DNA of 64,000 nt from Deltaproteobacteria bacterium (lineage in GTDB: Bacteria > Myxococcota_A > UBA796 > UBA2385): the NCBI GenBank assembly GCA_018401435.1, contig JAGYJW010000006.1, positions 124,001 to 188,000 on the forward strand. The letters run 5' to 3'. A program made the translations under genes and the position numbers. Every line of letters begins with the position of its first letter. Within the stretch, counting starts at the first letter, position 1. Positions 20,068 through 29,591 of the stretch are shown here, piece after piece. The notes beneath the pieces are model-generated. The model had not been told where the DNA came from and made no database searches. It saw nothing but the letters and a program-made list of their open reading frames with translations.

Positions 20068-22377
20068 ATGCGCCTTCTCCGCTGCCTCCCGTTGATGCTC
20101 CTGTCCCTGCCGGCCCTGGCAGAGACCCCCATCGACGCTCGCCTCGGTTCGGTTGGCGGGGTCGAGATCGGCGGCATTGAGACGGTGCCCCTGCTGTCCA
20201 TGCGCAGCAATCCCGCGGTTCCCGTGGTGAGCGCCGTGGTCAACGGCAAGACGGACAAGCCCGGCGCCCTCTTCGCCCTGTCCACCGGCAGCGCGGTGAT
20301 CACGGTAAATGACGCCTTTCTGGCCACACATGGCCTCGAAGCCAGGACCCACAAGGACAAGCGGGTGGGTGAGCTGCAGGTCGTGCAGATCGACAGCCTG
20401 CAGATTGGCGGCCTGCTGCTCAAGGACGTCACGGCGATGGTGTCCAGCTCCGAGGTGGACAAGGCCGGAGTGGGCGGTTTTGCCCCCATGCAGATCGGGC
20501 TGGGCGCCCTGAAGGACCTGTCCTATGCCATCGTGCCCAGCGCCGGTGAGGTGCGCTTTGCCCCGGCCGGTGCGGCCCTGCTCGACGCCATCGGCGGCGA
20601 GCGCATCGCCTACCAGGTGCCGCCCTCCGCCCAGGTCAAGGTGGGCAAGAACAAGCAGCGCCAGCCCGACAGCTACCTGCTGGTGAACGCCAAGGCTGGC
20701 GGGCTCACCGTGCCGGTCTCGCTGAACAGCGCCGCTCCCGACAACCACCTGCAGGTGGCCACCGATCGCAGCAGCCTGACCGCCGCCCTGGGCGAGGTCG
20801 GCACCCACCAGCGTGGCGATGTGGTGCTGCAGTGGGTGGATGTGGCCGTGGGCCCGGCCAGCGATGTGGGCTGGGTGGCCTCGACCACGGCGCCGGACCT
20901 CTCCGCCTTGGACCTGCTCCCCAGCTCCCACCTGGGCGCCCCCTGGTTGAGCGGCTTTGACCTCGCGGTCAACCCCGCCACCGGCAACCTCGTGCTGGCC
21001 TCCGCCCCCACCCAGAAGCGGGTGGACGCCCTGCCGGGCACCGTCGAGTCCCTGGAAAAGCAGGCCGCCGAGGCCGATACCAAGGCCGCCGAGGCCGCCA
21101 AGGAGTCCGGCGAGCCCGCCAAGCCCGACGCCGCCGCCTGGTCTGCGGTGGCCGACATCTATGAACAAGCCGGCCGCTGGGACGACGCCCTGGCCACCTG
21201 GGCCAAGGTGGTCGAGGCCGATCCCACCGCCTGCGAGGCCCAGCGCCGCTTGGGCGAGGCGCGCTTTCGCACGGGCGATCTGGCCGGGGCCGCCGCCGCC
21301 TTGCAACAGGCCAGCAGCCTCTACCAGGCCTGGTGGGGCGACGATGTGATCGTGCCTGGGGCCGCCACGGGCGAGGGCCACCCTGCCGCCACCCCCGGCA
21401 AGCTGCGCCCCCAATACAGCCAGGTCCCCCACAAGAACCGCAAGGGCCAGTGGATTCCGGCCCTGGCGCGGCAGCACTGGGAGGCCGCCAAGAAGAAGGG
21501 CAAGACCCTTCCCGAAGGCGTCGTCGTTCAGCCCCTGTCCTGCTGGACCGCCGACAGCGCCCTGGCCCAGGTCCGCCTGGCCGAGGGCAAGCCGGCCGAA
21601 GCCCTGGCCATCTACGAGGGCTGGGTCGCCCGTTTCCCGCCCATGCGCATGGTGCTCGACCCCACCCTGGCCACGGTGTCGGCCAACGCCCACCTCAGCC
21701 AGGGCGACTGGGCCGCCAGCCACGATCAGCTCCGCCAGGCCGCGGCCTTTGACCTGACCAAGGCCGACCCCCGCTGGGCCCTGGGCCTCGCCCTGGCCTA
21801 TGCCAACCAGGGTCGATTCGACTCCGCCGAGCCCCTCTTCCTGCAGGCCCTGGACCGCGACCTGGGGGACACCCTGGCCGTCCAGCTCTACCTGGACGCC
21901 GTGCGCGCCCAGGCGGACGACAAGGCCATGTGGGTGGCCGCGCGGCGCTGGGCCGACGCCCGCCCCGACAGCCCCGGCGCCCTCTTTGGCCTGGCCTATG
22001 CCGCCACCGTCGCGGGTATGGACCGCCAGGTGGCCACGGTCCAGGCCGAGGCCGACAAGGCCTTCACCCGCCTGCTCAACCGCGCCCCCTTCGACGCCGA
22101 TCTGCTGGCCGCCCAGGCCCGCACCCTGGCTGCCCTGGGCGACAAGGCCGCGGCCAAGGCCCCGGCCGAACAGGCGCTCAAGCTGCAGCCCGGCTCTGCC
22201 GCGGCGATGCTGGCCAGCGCCGACGCCGCGATGGTGGCCGAAAAGGCTGCTTCCATGGTCAAGAAGGCCGCCCAGGCCGCTCCGGACCACCCCGGCTATG
22301 CCCTGCTGCTGACCGCTGCCCCCAAGGCCCCCGCCGCGCCCCCGGTGCCCACCGAGCCGGTCGAAAAGGGCGAGTGA
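20068..22377 (+). CDS. Secreted protein: degenerate retropepsin-like domain plus TPR repeats
   Basis: A 769-residue exported protein with signal peptide MRLLRCLPLMLLSLPALAE. The first 300 residues look like two tandem pepsin/retropepsin folds (ALFALSTGSAVITVNDAF). The place of the catalytic DTG reads STG, so protease activity is unlikely. The remainder, from about residue 350, is helical Ala-rich sequence with clear TPR-type repeats (WSAVADIYEQAGRWDDALATW; ALGLALAYANQGRFDSAEPL; SPGALFGLAYAATVAGM). It ends with a proline-rich tail. Likely a periplasmic or surface scaffold. Its TGA overlaps the GTG of the next gene. Confidence 0.85.
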   Translation: MRLLRCLPLMLLSLPALAETPIDARLGSVGGVEIGGIETVPLLSMRSNPAVPVVSAVVNGKTDKPGALFALSTGSAVITVNDAFLATHGLEARTHKDKRVGELQVVQIDSLQIGGLLLKDVTAMVSSSEVDKAGVGGFAPMQIGLGALKDLSYAIVPSAGEVRFAPAGAALLDAIGGERIAYQVPPSAQVKVGKNKQRQPDSYLLVNAKAGGLTVPVSLNSAAPDNHLQVATDRSSLTAALGEVGTHQRGDVVLQWVDVAVGPASDVGWVASTTAPDLSALDLLPSSHLGAPWLSGFDLAVNPATGNLVLASAPTQKRVDALPGTVESLEKQAAEADTKAAEAAKESGEPAKPDAAAWSAVADIYEQAGRWDDALATWAKVVEADPTACEAQRRLGEARFRTGDLAGAAAALQQASSLYQAWWGDDVIVPGAATGEGHPAATPGKLRPQYSQVPHKNRKGQWIPALARQHWEAAKKKGKTLPEGVVVQPLSCWTADSALAQVRLAEGKPAEALAIYEGWVARFPPMRMVLDPTLATVSANAHLSQGDWAASHDQLRQAAAFDLTKADPRWALGLALAYANQGRFDSAEPLFLQALDRDLGDTLAVQLYLDAVRAQADDKAMWVAARRWADARPDSPGALFGLAYAATVAGMDRQVATVQAEADKAFTRLLNRAPFDADLLAAQARTLAALGDKAAAKAPAEQALKLQPGSAAAMLASADAAMVAEKAASMVKKAAQAAPDHPGYALLLTAAPKAPAAPPVPTEPVEKGE

Positions 22378-23105
22378 GCGAGCGCCTCTACGGCGATCTC
22401 GCCGAGTGGTGGCCCCTGCTGGCCCCCGCCCGGCCCCGTCGGGCCGAGGCCCGGGCCTTGCTCGACCTGCTCCGGGCCACGGGCGCCCCCCTGGCCAGCC
22501 TGCTCGAATTGGGCTCTGGAAGCGGCGCCCTCGCCAGCCATATGACCGATCTGCCCGAGCTGGTGCTGGTGGACCGCTCGGCAGAGATGCTGGGGCTGTC
22601 TCGCCGCCTGAATCCCGACCGCGAGCACATTCTGGGCGATCTGCTGCAGCTGGATCTGGGGCGGCGCTTTGACGCGGTCCTGCTGCATGACGCGGTGATG
22701 TACCTCAGCGCCCCGGGTGCTCTGGACGCTGCCCTGGCGGTGGCCGCCCGGCACCTGCGGCCCGGCGGGCACATCGTGGTGGTGCCCGATGTGCTCGAAG
22801 ACAGCTTCAAGGAGACCCTGCGGTCGGGTCGAGGGGCGGATCCGGTCACCGGCCGGGCCTGCGCCCTGACCGAGTGGCACTGGGATCCCGTGCCCGGAGA
22901 CGGCTACAGCACGGTGGAGATGAGCCTGCTGCTGCGCGAGCCCGGCCAGCCGGTTCGGGCGGTGCACGAGACCCACCGCTTGCTGCTGATCTCTCGGCAT
23001 GGGCTGTGGGCGGCCTTGCGGGGGGCCGGCCTGCAGCCGGTGGAGGCCGATGTCATGGCCGCCCTGAAGCTGGGAGAGGTCTTTCTCGCCCGGCTTCCGG
23101 CCTGA
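22374..23105 (+). CDS. Class I SAM-dependent methyltransferase
   Basis: A 243-residue methyltransferase. The GTG start at 22374 overlaps the preceding stop (GTGA), so translation is probably coupled. The SAM-binding motif I is LLELGSGSGALASHM (about residues 41-55). Motif II aspartate is in LVLVDRSAEML, followed by FDAVLLHDAVMYL and LRPGGHIVVVPDVLED. The C-terminal half binds an unknown small-molecule substrate. The pairing with the TPR/pepsin-like protein gives no clue to the substrate. Confidence 0.9.
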   Translation: MSERLYGDLAEWWPLLAPARPRRAEARALLDLLRATGAPLASLLELGSGSGALASHMTDLPELVLVDRSAEMLGLSRRLNPDREHILGDLLQLDLGRRFDAVLLHDAVMYLSAPGALDAALAVAARHLRPGGHIVVVPDVLEDSFKETLRSGRGADPVTGRACALTEWHWDPVPGDGYSTVEMSLLLREPGQPVRAVHETHRLLLISRHGLWAALRGAGLQPVEADVMAALKLGEVFLARLPA

Positions 23106-23108
23106 CCC

Positions 23109-23588
23109 TCAGGAGGCGGCGGCCTCGGAGGCCATGAAGCGGTCCAGGGCCTTGGCGGTCTGGGCATGCAGCTTGTTGCGCACGATGGGGGTCCAGCCCA
23201 GCAGCAGGCCGGCCGGCCCCAGGGCCTGGCGGCTCCACTTCCACAGGTCGAAGTGGTCCTGGTGGCGCAGGATCAGCCCGTCCGTGAAGGTGAAGGAGGC
23301 GTCGATGCGGTTGAGCACCTTCCGGCCCGTGGCCGAGAAGGTATAGGTGGCATCCCAGTGGGCCTTGCCGGTGTGATAATCGGCTTCAATCGCCGAAAAC
23401 TCGATCTTGAGATCCTTGGCCTGCCCGCAGAGCATGCGCCACATCGCGCCGGCGCGGTCCCCGTGCAGGTTGGGAAAGGCCGGGTCCGAGAAGTGCACCT
23501 CGGGGTGGTAGCAGGCGCACATGGTCTCTGCGTCCCCCCGGGCGAAGGCCTCGTAGAAGCGTTGAATCAGGGCGGCGTGGGGGTGCAT
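23109..23588 (-). CDS. SnoaL-like (NTF2-fold) protein
   Basis: A 159-residue protein of the SnoaL/ketosteroid-isomerase-like NTF2 fold. It has the typical start HAALIQRFYEAFARGDAETM and CYHPEVHFSDPAF, and then the cone-shaped sheet pattern (DATYTFSATGRKVLNRIDASFTFTDG, RHQDHFDLWKW). These proteins act as small isomerases/hydrolases or simply bind lipophilic compounds. It follows the acyltransferase by 19 bases on the same strand, so a lipid-related role is a fair guess. Confidence 0.88.
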   Translation of the reverse strand: MHPHAALIQRFYEAFARGDAETMCACYHPEVHFSDPAFPNLHGDRAGAMWRMLCGQAKDLKIEFSAIEADYHTGKAHWDATYTFSATGRKVLNRIDASFTFTDGLILRHQDHFDLWKWSRQALGPAGLLLGWTPIVRNKLHAQTAKALDRFMASEAAAS

Positions 23589-23607
23589 GAGGGCCTCTTG
23601 GAGGGGG

Positions 23608-24339
23608 TCAGCGACGGGCCAGCAGGCCCTGCATCACGGCGGTGGCCTGGGCGTGCAGCGCATCGACCTGGGCCTCTTCCGCGTCGGGGTCGTGCGGGGG
23701 CGGATGGATGAGCGGAGCGAGGTGGTGGACGAGCTTCTCGGGGCGCGGCAGCAGGGTGGGCCCCAGGCCCTTCATCAGGGGCAGGGGCAGGTGCAGCCGC
23801 TGGTAGAGCGCGTCGGTGATGGGGTTGCCATAGATCTCGTAGAGGTCGTCGGCCCGGGGGCAGGCCGCCAGCAGCATGGGGACCTGGGCCCGCAACGCAA
23901 GGCGGCAGAAGCCGCGGCGCTGCTCCCAGCGCACCTGGTAGCGCTGCTCGCGGGGGCGCAGGGCCTCCCACATGCCGCCGGGGGCCACGCCCACCAGCTC
24001 GCCCTGGGCCAGCAGCTCCTGGCCGGCAGTGGGCGAGGCCGGCACCAGGCCGATCTGCCGGGCAAAGTCGGAGAGGCCAGGGGTCTGGAAGATGCGGTCA
24101 TCGCCGAGGCCCCGCCCCAGGCGCCCGGTCTTCTCCCACAGGATCAGCCCCAACAAGAAGCCGTCATAGGTGGCGGCGCTGTGGTGGCAGACCAGCAGGC
24201 AGCCGCCCTCGCGGGGGACGTGCTCCAGGCCGGTCACCTCGTAGCGGTGGTAGATCTGGAGGGGGCGCAGCAGCCGCGCCGTGCGCTTGAGGCGCTCAGG
24301 GTCGGGGCGGAAGTCGGGTTGGGCGGGCTTTTGTGCCAT
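23608..24339 (-). CDS. Lysophospholipid/DGAT-type acyltransferase
   Basis: A 243-residue membrane-associated acyltransferase of the PlsC/LPLAT superfamily, nearest to the TMEM68/diacylglycerol acyltransferase-like branch. The catalytic box is CHHSAATYDG (His near residue 53 with a downstream Asp), and the substrate box is VAPGGMWEALRP, close to the APGG-xxE seen in that branch. The expected reaction is acyl-CoA-dependent acylation of a glycerolipid or alcohol. Forms a two-gene unit with the SnoaL-like gene and diverges from the sulfatase gene. Confidence 0.85.
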   Translation of the reverse strand: MAQKPAQPDFRPDPERLKRTARLLRPLQIYHRYEVTGLEHVPREGGCLLVCHHSAATYDGFLLGLILWEKTGRLGRGLGDDRIFQTPGLSDFARQIGLVPASPTAGQELLAQGELVGVAPGGMWEALRPREQRYQVRWEQRRGFCRLALRAQVPMLLAACPRADDLYEIYGNPITDALYQRLHLPLPLMKGLGPTLLPRPEKLVHHLAPLIHPPPHDPDAEEAQVDALHAQATAVMQGLLARR

Positions 24340-24424
24340 AGCGGTCGGCTATCGCGACCGGGTCGCCTTGGCCCTTGGCAGGCGTCGGCCGCCGAGCGGG
24401 CTAAGTCCGATGGGTCGGAGCCCC

Positions 24425-25870
24425 ATGCCTCACCCCGCCCCCCCCTGCTGGCTGCTGCTGGCCTGGGCCGTCGCCTGTGATTCGGCCCCCGAGCCGGCGC
24501 ATGCGCCGCCCTGCCCGGTCCGCGCGCTGCCGGGCCGCCGCCGCCCCCGCCGCCTTTCATGCCGTCCCCAGCTTCGACCTCGCAGCAGCCCCGGAGGGGC
24601 CCAAGCGCTCCATCGTGCTCATCAGCCTCGACACGGTGAGCGCCCCGCACCTCGCCCTCTATGGCGGGCGGGCGCAGACCCCCAACCTGTCGGCCCTGGC
24701 GGCCAGCGGCCTGCGGGCCACCCAGGCGCGCAGCAGCTTTCCCGAGACCTGCCTGAGCCACTGGACCCTGCATTCCGGCCTGCCCCCCGAGGCCCATGGG
24801 GATGCGCCGGCGGTCTCTGGATCGGTCTCGACCCTGCCCACCCTCGCCGAGATCGCGAGGCTGCAGGGCTATGCGACCGCGGCCATCATCGGCGGGGTCA
24901 CGCTGACCGACGCCTCTTGTGGCCTGGCCCGCGGCTTTGACCGCTATGACGATCGCTTTCCGGTGGATCGGGCCGACATGAAGCGCCCGGGGGCCGAGGT
25001 CACCCGCCGCGCCGTGGCCTTCCTGGACGCTCAGGATGGGCCCTACCTGCTCTTTCTCCACTATTTCGACGCGCACTTTCCCTATACGCCGGCCCCACCC
25101 TGGGACCGGGGAGATCCGGACTACACAGGCCGGCTGACCGGCGCCGACGCCGACCTGCGACCCTACCGGGATGGCGCCGCACAGGCCTCCGCGGCCGATA
25201 TCCGGCATGTCGAGGCACTCTACGAGGGGGAGCTGTCGGAGCTGGACGCCTTGCTGGCGCCGGTTCTGGATGCGGCCGGGCCCGATGCGCTGGTGCTGGT
25301 GACCTCGGACCACGGCGAGAGCTTTGGCCATGGCTACCTCTTCAACCACCGGGACGCCTTGTGGGAGGAGGTGCTGCGGGTGCCCTTCCTGATGCGCGGG
25401 CCCGGCGTTCCGGTGGGGGCGGTCCTGGATGCGCCGGTGGGCCTGATCGATGTCACGCCCACCCTGCTGGCCTTGGCTGGGCTGCCCGCCGATCGCCGCA
25501 TGCTGGGCCGCAACCTCGCCGCCACCTGGCTGGCGGAGTCCAGCCCGCCACGCGCCCCACCTGGCCACCACCGACCCAGCCCGACCGGGTCGCCAGCGGC
25601 GCTGGTGGCGGGCGGCCGCAAGGTCATACTCCGCGAAGATGGTGTGCAGGACTTCATTCTCGACGATGATCCCACCGAGCTGCGCCCCCTTGGATCCCCC
25701 GATGCGGCGGCGACCCTGGAGGCCGCCTGGGCGGTGCAGCAGGCCCAGCTGGAGGCCCTGGCGCCCTTCACCGTGCCCGCCCCTGCCCGCCGGGTGCTGC
25801 CCGATGACGAGGCCGCCCGGCTGGAGGCCTGGGCTACCAGGTGCCCGGGCCGCCTGCCCCGCCCCGGTGA
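24425..25870 (+). pseudogene. Sulfatase-superfamily lipoprotein, two frameshifts
   Basis: An alkaline-phosphatase/sulfatase-fold hydrolase about 480 residues long. The first frame (ATG 24425) gives a lipoprotein signal ending LLAWAVACDS. Near 24530 the frame changes to RAAAAPAAFH and runs clean to about 25830: metal ligands in VLISLDTVSAPHLALYG, the nucleophile region FPETCLSHWTLHSG, HYFDAHFPY and VLVTSDHGESFGHG. Near 25834 one missing G restores LEAWGYQVPG and a TGA at 25868-25870. The nucleophile position corresponds to Thr, not the Cys/Ser that is turned into formylglycine, so a true sulfatase reaction is doubtful; phospho- or phosphonoester hydrolysis is an alternative. The GTGA overlap joins it to the next gene. 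Confidence 0.8.
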
Positions 25871-26665
25871 GCGCCGCCCCAGAAGACCGGATCTACGCCG
25901 GCCTGGTCGCCCTCTTCGCCACCCTGCTGCTGGGCCTCGCCGGCTGGGCCCTGGGCCAGCCCCTGCCCGGGGCGGCCCGGCTGGAGGATCTGCCCGAGCG
26001 CACCTGGACCCTGCTGCGTCCCCCGACGGGGTGGCCTTGCCCCCGGCGCCCGATCCCCGCGCCGGCCGCGGCTTCGGGTCCCCGCGTCGCCCGTGCACCG
26101 GCGCCGGCGCCCTCCAGCTCCAAGGCGCCGCCCGACGAGCAAGGCTTCCCCGAAGGCATCTTCGACGAGCCCGGGGCCCTGATGCGCTGGTTGGGGCCCC
26201 TTGGACAGGGCGAGGCGGCCCAGCCCCCCCTGCCCACCTGGACCGGCGACCGGGAGGGCCCGCTGCCAGACTGGCTGCTGGCCCGTCCCGAGGCGCTGGG
26301 CGCCGGAGAGGTGACCGTGTCGGCGGTGGTCTCGGACGCGGCCCCCCGGCAACGCAGCTTGCCCCCGATCCTGCGGGCGCCCGTGCTGGAGGGCCGCCTG
26401 GTATCGGCCCTGGTGCGGCAGGAGCGCGCCCGGCTGGACCGCTGCGTGAGCCGCCGTCCGGCGGGATCACCCCTGGGCAGAAGGCCGCTATAACCTGCAT
26501 CTTGAGGCATTGGACGAGGGTCGGGTGGGGCTGTCGGTGGGTGGCCCCGACCCCGGCGTGGCAGCCGCCCTCCAGGCCTGCCTGCTGCCCTGGAGCCGCC
26601 TGTGGCGCCTGCCGCCGGGGGCCAGGGGGCAGGCCAGCACCGCCTTGGTCCTGGCGGGGCCCTGA
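25867..26665 (+). pseudogene. Membrane-anchored AgmX/PglI C-terminal-like protein, one frameshift
   Basis: A protein of about 265 residues starting with GTG at 25867, overlapping the sulfatase stop. An N-terminal helix (VALFATLLLGLAGWAL) precedes a proline-rich linker with a PAPAPSSSKAPP stretch, as in TonB-like or AgmX/PglI gliding and envelope proteins. The frame breaks near 26455-26475; beyond it the other frame reads EGRYNLHLEALDEGRVGLSV and WSRLWRLPPG, ending at 26665. The pattern Leu-Asp-Arg-Cys, then GRV strands, then a second Cys and a Trp fits the AgmX/PglI C-terminal domain, which is my best guess. Function in myxobacteria is linked to motility or envelope machines. Confidence 0.55.
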
Positions 26666-26734
26666 ACCGGTGCGGTCGCCACAGGGCAGGCCCCGACGCG
26701 ATAGCTTGCCCGCGCACCCGACCCGAGGACTCCG

Positions 26735-27197
26735 ATGCGCCGCCTACCCCCGCGCGGGACCGCCTTCGTCCTGCTCCTGCTGCCCGGCCCTGGCCTGCGG
26801 TGGGTCTGCCGCCCCCGAAGCGCCCACCCTCGCCCCTGCCCCGGGTCCCGCCGCCGCCGCCCCCACAGCAGCCGCTCCCGCTGCGCGCGCCGGCCAGACG
26901 GATGTGGCCGGGCTCAAGACCGCGGTGGAGGCGGGCGCCGTGGTGGTGGACGTGCGCACGCCGCAGGAATTCGCCGAAGGCCATGTGCCCGGCGCCCTCA
27001 ACATCCCCGTCGACGAGATCGGCGGCCGCCTTGCCGAACTCGAGGCCCACCGCGGCGGCGACCTCTACCTGATCTGCGCCGTCGGCGGCCGCAGCGCCCG
27101 GGCCACGGCCCTGCTGTCCGAGGCTGGCTTTGCCCACCCCATCAACGTGGATGGGGGCACCCGAGCCTGGCTCGCGGCCGGCTACCCTGTCGAGTAG
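26735..27197 (+). pseudogene. Rhodanese-domain lipoprotein, one frameshift
   Basis: Starts at ATG 26735 with a hydrophobic leader (MRRLPPRGTAFVLLLLP). One indel near 26785 then puts the lipobox LALACGGS and the rest into the other frame. After an Ala/Pro linker comes a single rhodanese domain: VVVDVRTPQEFAEGHVPGALNIP and the active-site loop ICAVGGRSARAT with the catalytic Cys. Such domains move sulfane sulfur; on the cell envelope the acceptor is unknown. Ends at 27197, four bases before the penicillin-binding protein start. Confidence 0.75.
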
Positions 27198-27201
27198 GCC
27201 C

Positions 27202-29544
27202 TTGAAGCGTCTGCGTGTGCTCCGGAGAGGGGCTGGTTTCGGCCTCCTCTTCCTGCTGGCCTTCTCCCTCACCCTTGCGGTGGTGGTGCGGCCACGCGTG
27301 CAGGAGATTCGCGCAGAGACGGCGATCATGGCCGAGCGCCACCTGGCCTATCGGGTGGACCACCCGGGGTGGAGCTTTCCGGCCAGGGTCTGGTCGGCTC
27401 CCGCCGAGCTGGATCAGCCCACCGCGCGGCTGGTCGAACAGGCCCGTGCCCGGAACTACAACCGGGTCTGTCCGGTGGCCAAGCCCGGCGACTTCTGCGA
27501 CAAGACCGGCGATGTCATCCCCCGGGGCGGGCCCTTTCTGGAGGGCCCCCAGCCCCCGGGACGGGAGGGCTGGACCCGGCCCCTGGCCCTCGAGCCCGTG
27601 CTGGTGGGCTGGTTGATCGGCGACAACGCCGAGATCCGCGAGCACCTGCCCCTGGAACGTGCCCCCAAGCACCTGATCAACGCCATCCTCGCAGCCGAAG
27701 ACGACGCTTATTACCAGCACTTTGGCGTGAACCTGCGCGGGGTCGCCCGGGCGGCCTGGGCCAACTACCAGGGCGTCGGCGTGCAGCAGGGCGCCAGCAC
27801 CATCACCATGCAGGTGGTGCGCAACCTCAGCCAGCGCAAGGACCGCACCTTGCAGCGCAAGGTCTTCGAAGCCGTCGCGGCGGTGGCGCTCGATCACGAC
27901 CTGGGCAAGGACGCCGTCCTCCAGATCTACCTGGACGCGCCCTATCTGGGCCAGTGGGGCTCCTTCTCGATCTGCGGATTCGAGGCTGCCGCCCGCTTCT
28001 ATTATGGGGTGGGCGCCGCCGACCTCGACCTCGCCCAGGCCGCCACCCTGGCCAGCATCTTGCCGGCCCCGGGCCGCTTCTCGCCGGATCGCCACCCCGA
28101 TGCCGCCCGGGAGCGCCGCGACCGCACCCTCAAGCGCATGGTGGAGCTGGGCATGCTGGGCCCGGCAGAGGCCGCCGAGGCCATGAACCAGCCGGCGCAA
28201 GCCAGCCAGAATGGTCTGCCAGAGCCCATTCACCCCGCCTACTTCCAGGCCACCCGCGCCTGGTTGGAGGAGGCCCTGCCCCGCGAGGCCCTTTATGGGT
28301 CGGGCCTGCAGGTGCACACGGCGCTGGACCTGGTGGCCCAGGCCCGCACCGAGACCCTGCTGCCCAAAGAGGCCCTCTACCTGCAGCGGGTGGCCGGTCA
28401 GGGCGGCAAGGCGCCCCTGGAGGTGGCCGGCGCCTTGCTGGATGTGAAGACGGGCCTGCTGGTCGCCACCTATGGCGGCACCCAAGAACTACCGACGGAT
28501 TTCAACCGGGCCACCCAGGCGCGGCGGCAGGCGGGCTCCTCTATCAAGCCCGTCGTCTACTCCATGCTGCTCAACCAGACCGATGAGAGCGGGGCGCTGC
28601 GCTACCAGAGCAACTCGACGGTGCGCAATTCGCCGCGGGTCTTCCCAGATACGGATGGCTGGAGCCCCCGCAATGTGGGCGGCGACTACAGCGCCACCAC
28701 CACCCTGGCCCAGGGTCTGGCCTGGAGCCAGAATGTGGCCGCAGCCAGCGCTTTGGAGCTGGCCGGCGGCCCCACGGCCTTCAAGGCCTATGCCGCCACC
28801 CTGGGCTTTGACACCACCAGCTGGCGCGACGAGATGGGCCTGTCCCTGGGCACCGGTGAGGTGACCCCCCTGGAGATGGCCCGCTTCGTGGCCACCGTGC
28901 TGGATGGTGGCCGGCTGGCCTCGGGGCGCCCGGTCGTGCAGGCCACCGACGCCGCCGGCACCTTGCGGGTGCCCGCCTATGCGCCCCGGGCCCAGGTCAT
29001 CGACGCCCGCGCCGCCGCCCTCACCCGCTCCATGATGCGCCTGGTCATCGAATATGGCACCGGGGGCGCCAGCCGCGGCGCCAGCGGCAAGCCCGGCTAC
29101 AACGGGCCCGCCGTGGGCAAGACAGGCACCACCGACTCAGAGAAGGACCTGTGGTTCGTGGGCGGCACCGGGGACTACGCTTCGGCCATGTGGTTGGGCT
29201 ACGACCAGCCCAAGCGCATCGGCGCCTCGGCCAGCGATCTCGCCGCCCCCCTGTGGGGCTGGTGGATGCACGCCGTGCACCAGGGCATGCCCCCCAAAGA
29301 GCTGCCCGGCCTGCCCACCACCGGGCGCTCGGTCTGCACCCAGAGCGGCCTTCGGGGCAATGGCAGCTGCCGCGGCATCGGCGCGCCCTTCTTGGACAGC
29401 GACAGCTACCCCAAGGGGGTCTGCAGCATCCAGCATCCGCCCCCCGACCCGGAACAAGAGAAATACGAGGGCTTGTGGAAGCGCATGGCGCGGGAGGCCG
29501 AAGAGAAGGCCGCAGCTCAAGGCGCGACCGAGGCCGCACCCTGA
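27202..29544 (+). CDS. Bifunctional penicillin-binding protein, class A (PBP1-type)
   Basis: A 780-residue peptidoglycan glycosyltransferase/transpeptidase. I place the start at TTG 27202, just after the rhodanese stop; the first ATG in this frame (27130) lies inside that gene. A membrane helix follows (FGLLFLLAFSLTLAVVV). GT51 domain: catalytic Glu in AAEDDAYYQHFGV, then QGASTITMQVVRNL and the RK-rich segment. The transpeptidase domain has the acylating serine in SSIKPVVY (near residue 446), the SxN motif SQN, and KTGTTD (near 640). The C-terminus is charged. It makes cell-wall strands from lipid II. The short leader and class A layout fit PBP1A/1C-like enzymes; I do not assign mrcA or pbpC. 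Confidence 0.93.
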   Translation: MKRLRVLRRGAGFGLLFLLAFSLTLAVVVRPRVQEIRAETAIMAERHLAYRVDHPGWSFPARVWSAPAELDQPTARLVEQARARNYNRVCPVAKPGDFCDKTGDVIPRGGPFLEGPQPPGREGWTRPLALEPVLVGWLIGDNAEIREHLPLERAPKHLINAILAAEDDAYYQHFGVNLRGVARAAWANYQGVGVQQGASTITMQVVRNLSQRKDRTLQRKVFEAVAAVALDHDLGKDAVLQIYLDAPYLGQWGSFSICGFEAAARFYYGVGAADLDLAQAATLASILPAPGRFSPDRHPDAARERRDRTLKRMVELGMLGPAEAAEAMNQPAQASQNGLPEPIHPAYFQATRAWLEEALPREALYGSGLQVHTALDLVAQARTETLLPKEALYLQRVAGQGGKAPLEVAGALLDVKTGLLVATYGGTQELPTDFNRATQARRQAGSSIKPVVYSMLLNQTDESGALRYQSNSTVRNSPRVFPDTDGWSPRNVGGDYSATTTLAQGLAWSQNVAAASALELAGGPTAFKAYAATLGFDTTSWRDEMGLSLGTGEVTPLEMARFVATVLDGGRLASGRPVVQATDAAGTLRVPAYAPRAQVIDARAAALTRSMMRLVIEYGTGGASRGASGKPGYNGPAVGKTGTTDSEKDLWFVGGTGDYASAMWLGYDQPKRIGASASDLAAPLWGWWMHAVHQGMPPKELPGLPTTGRSVCTQSGLRGNGSCRGIGAPFLDSDSYPKGVCSIQHPPPDPEQEKYEGLWKRMAREAEEKAAAQGATEAAP

Positions 29545-29591
29545 GCTTCGCGTGGTCGGGCACAGCCGGGTAGGAGAGCGCAGGAGGCCGC

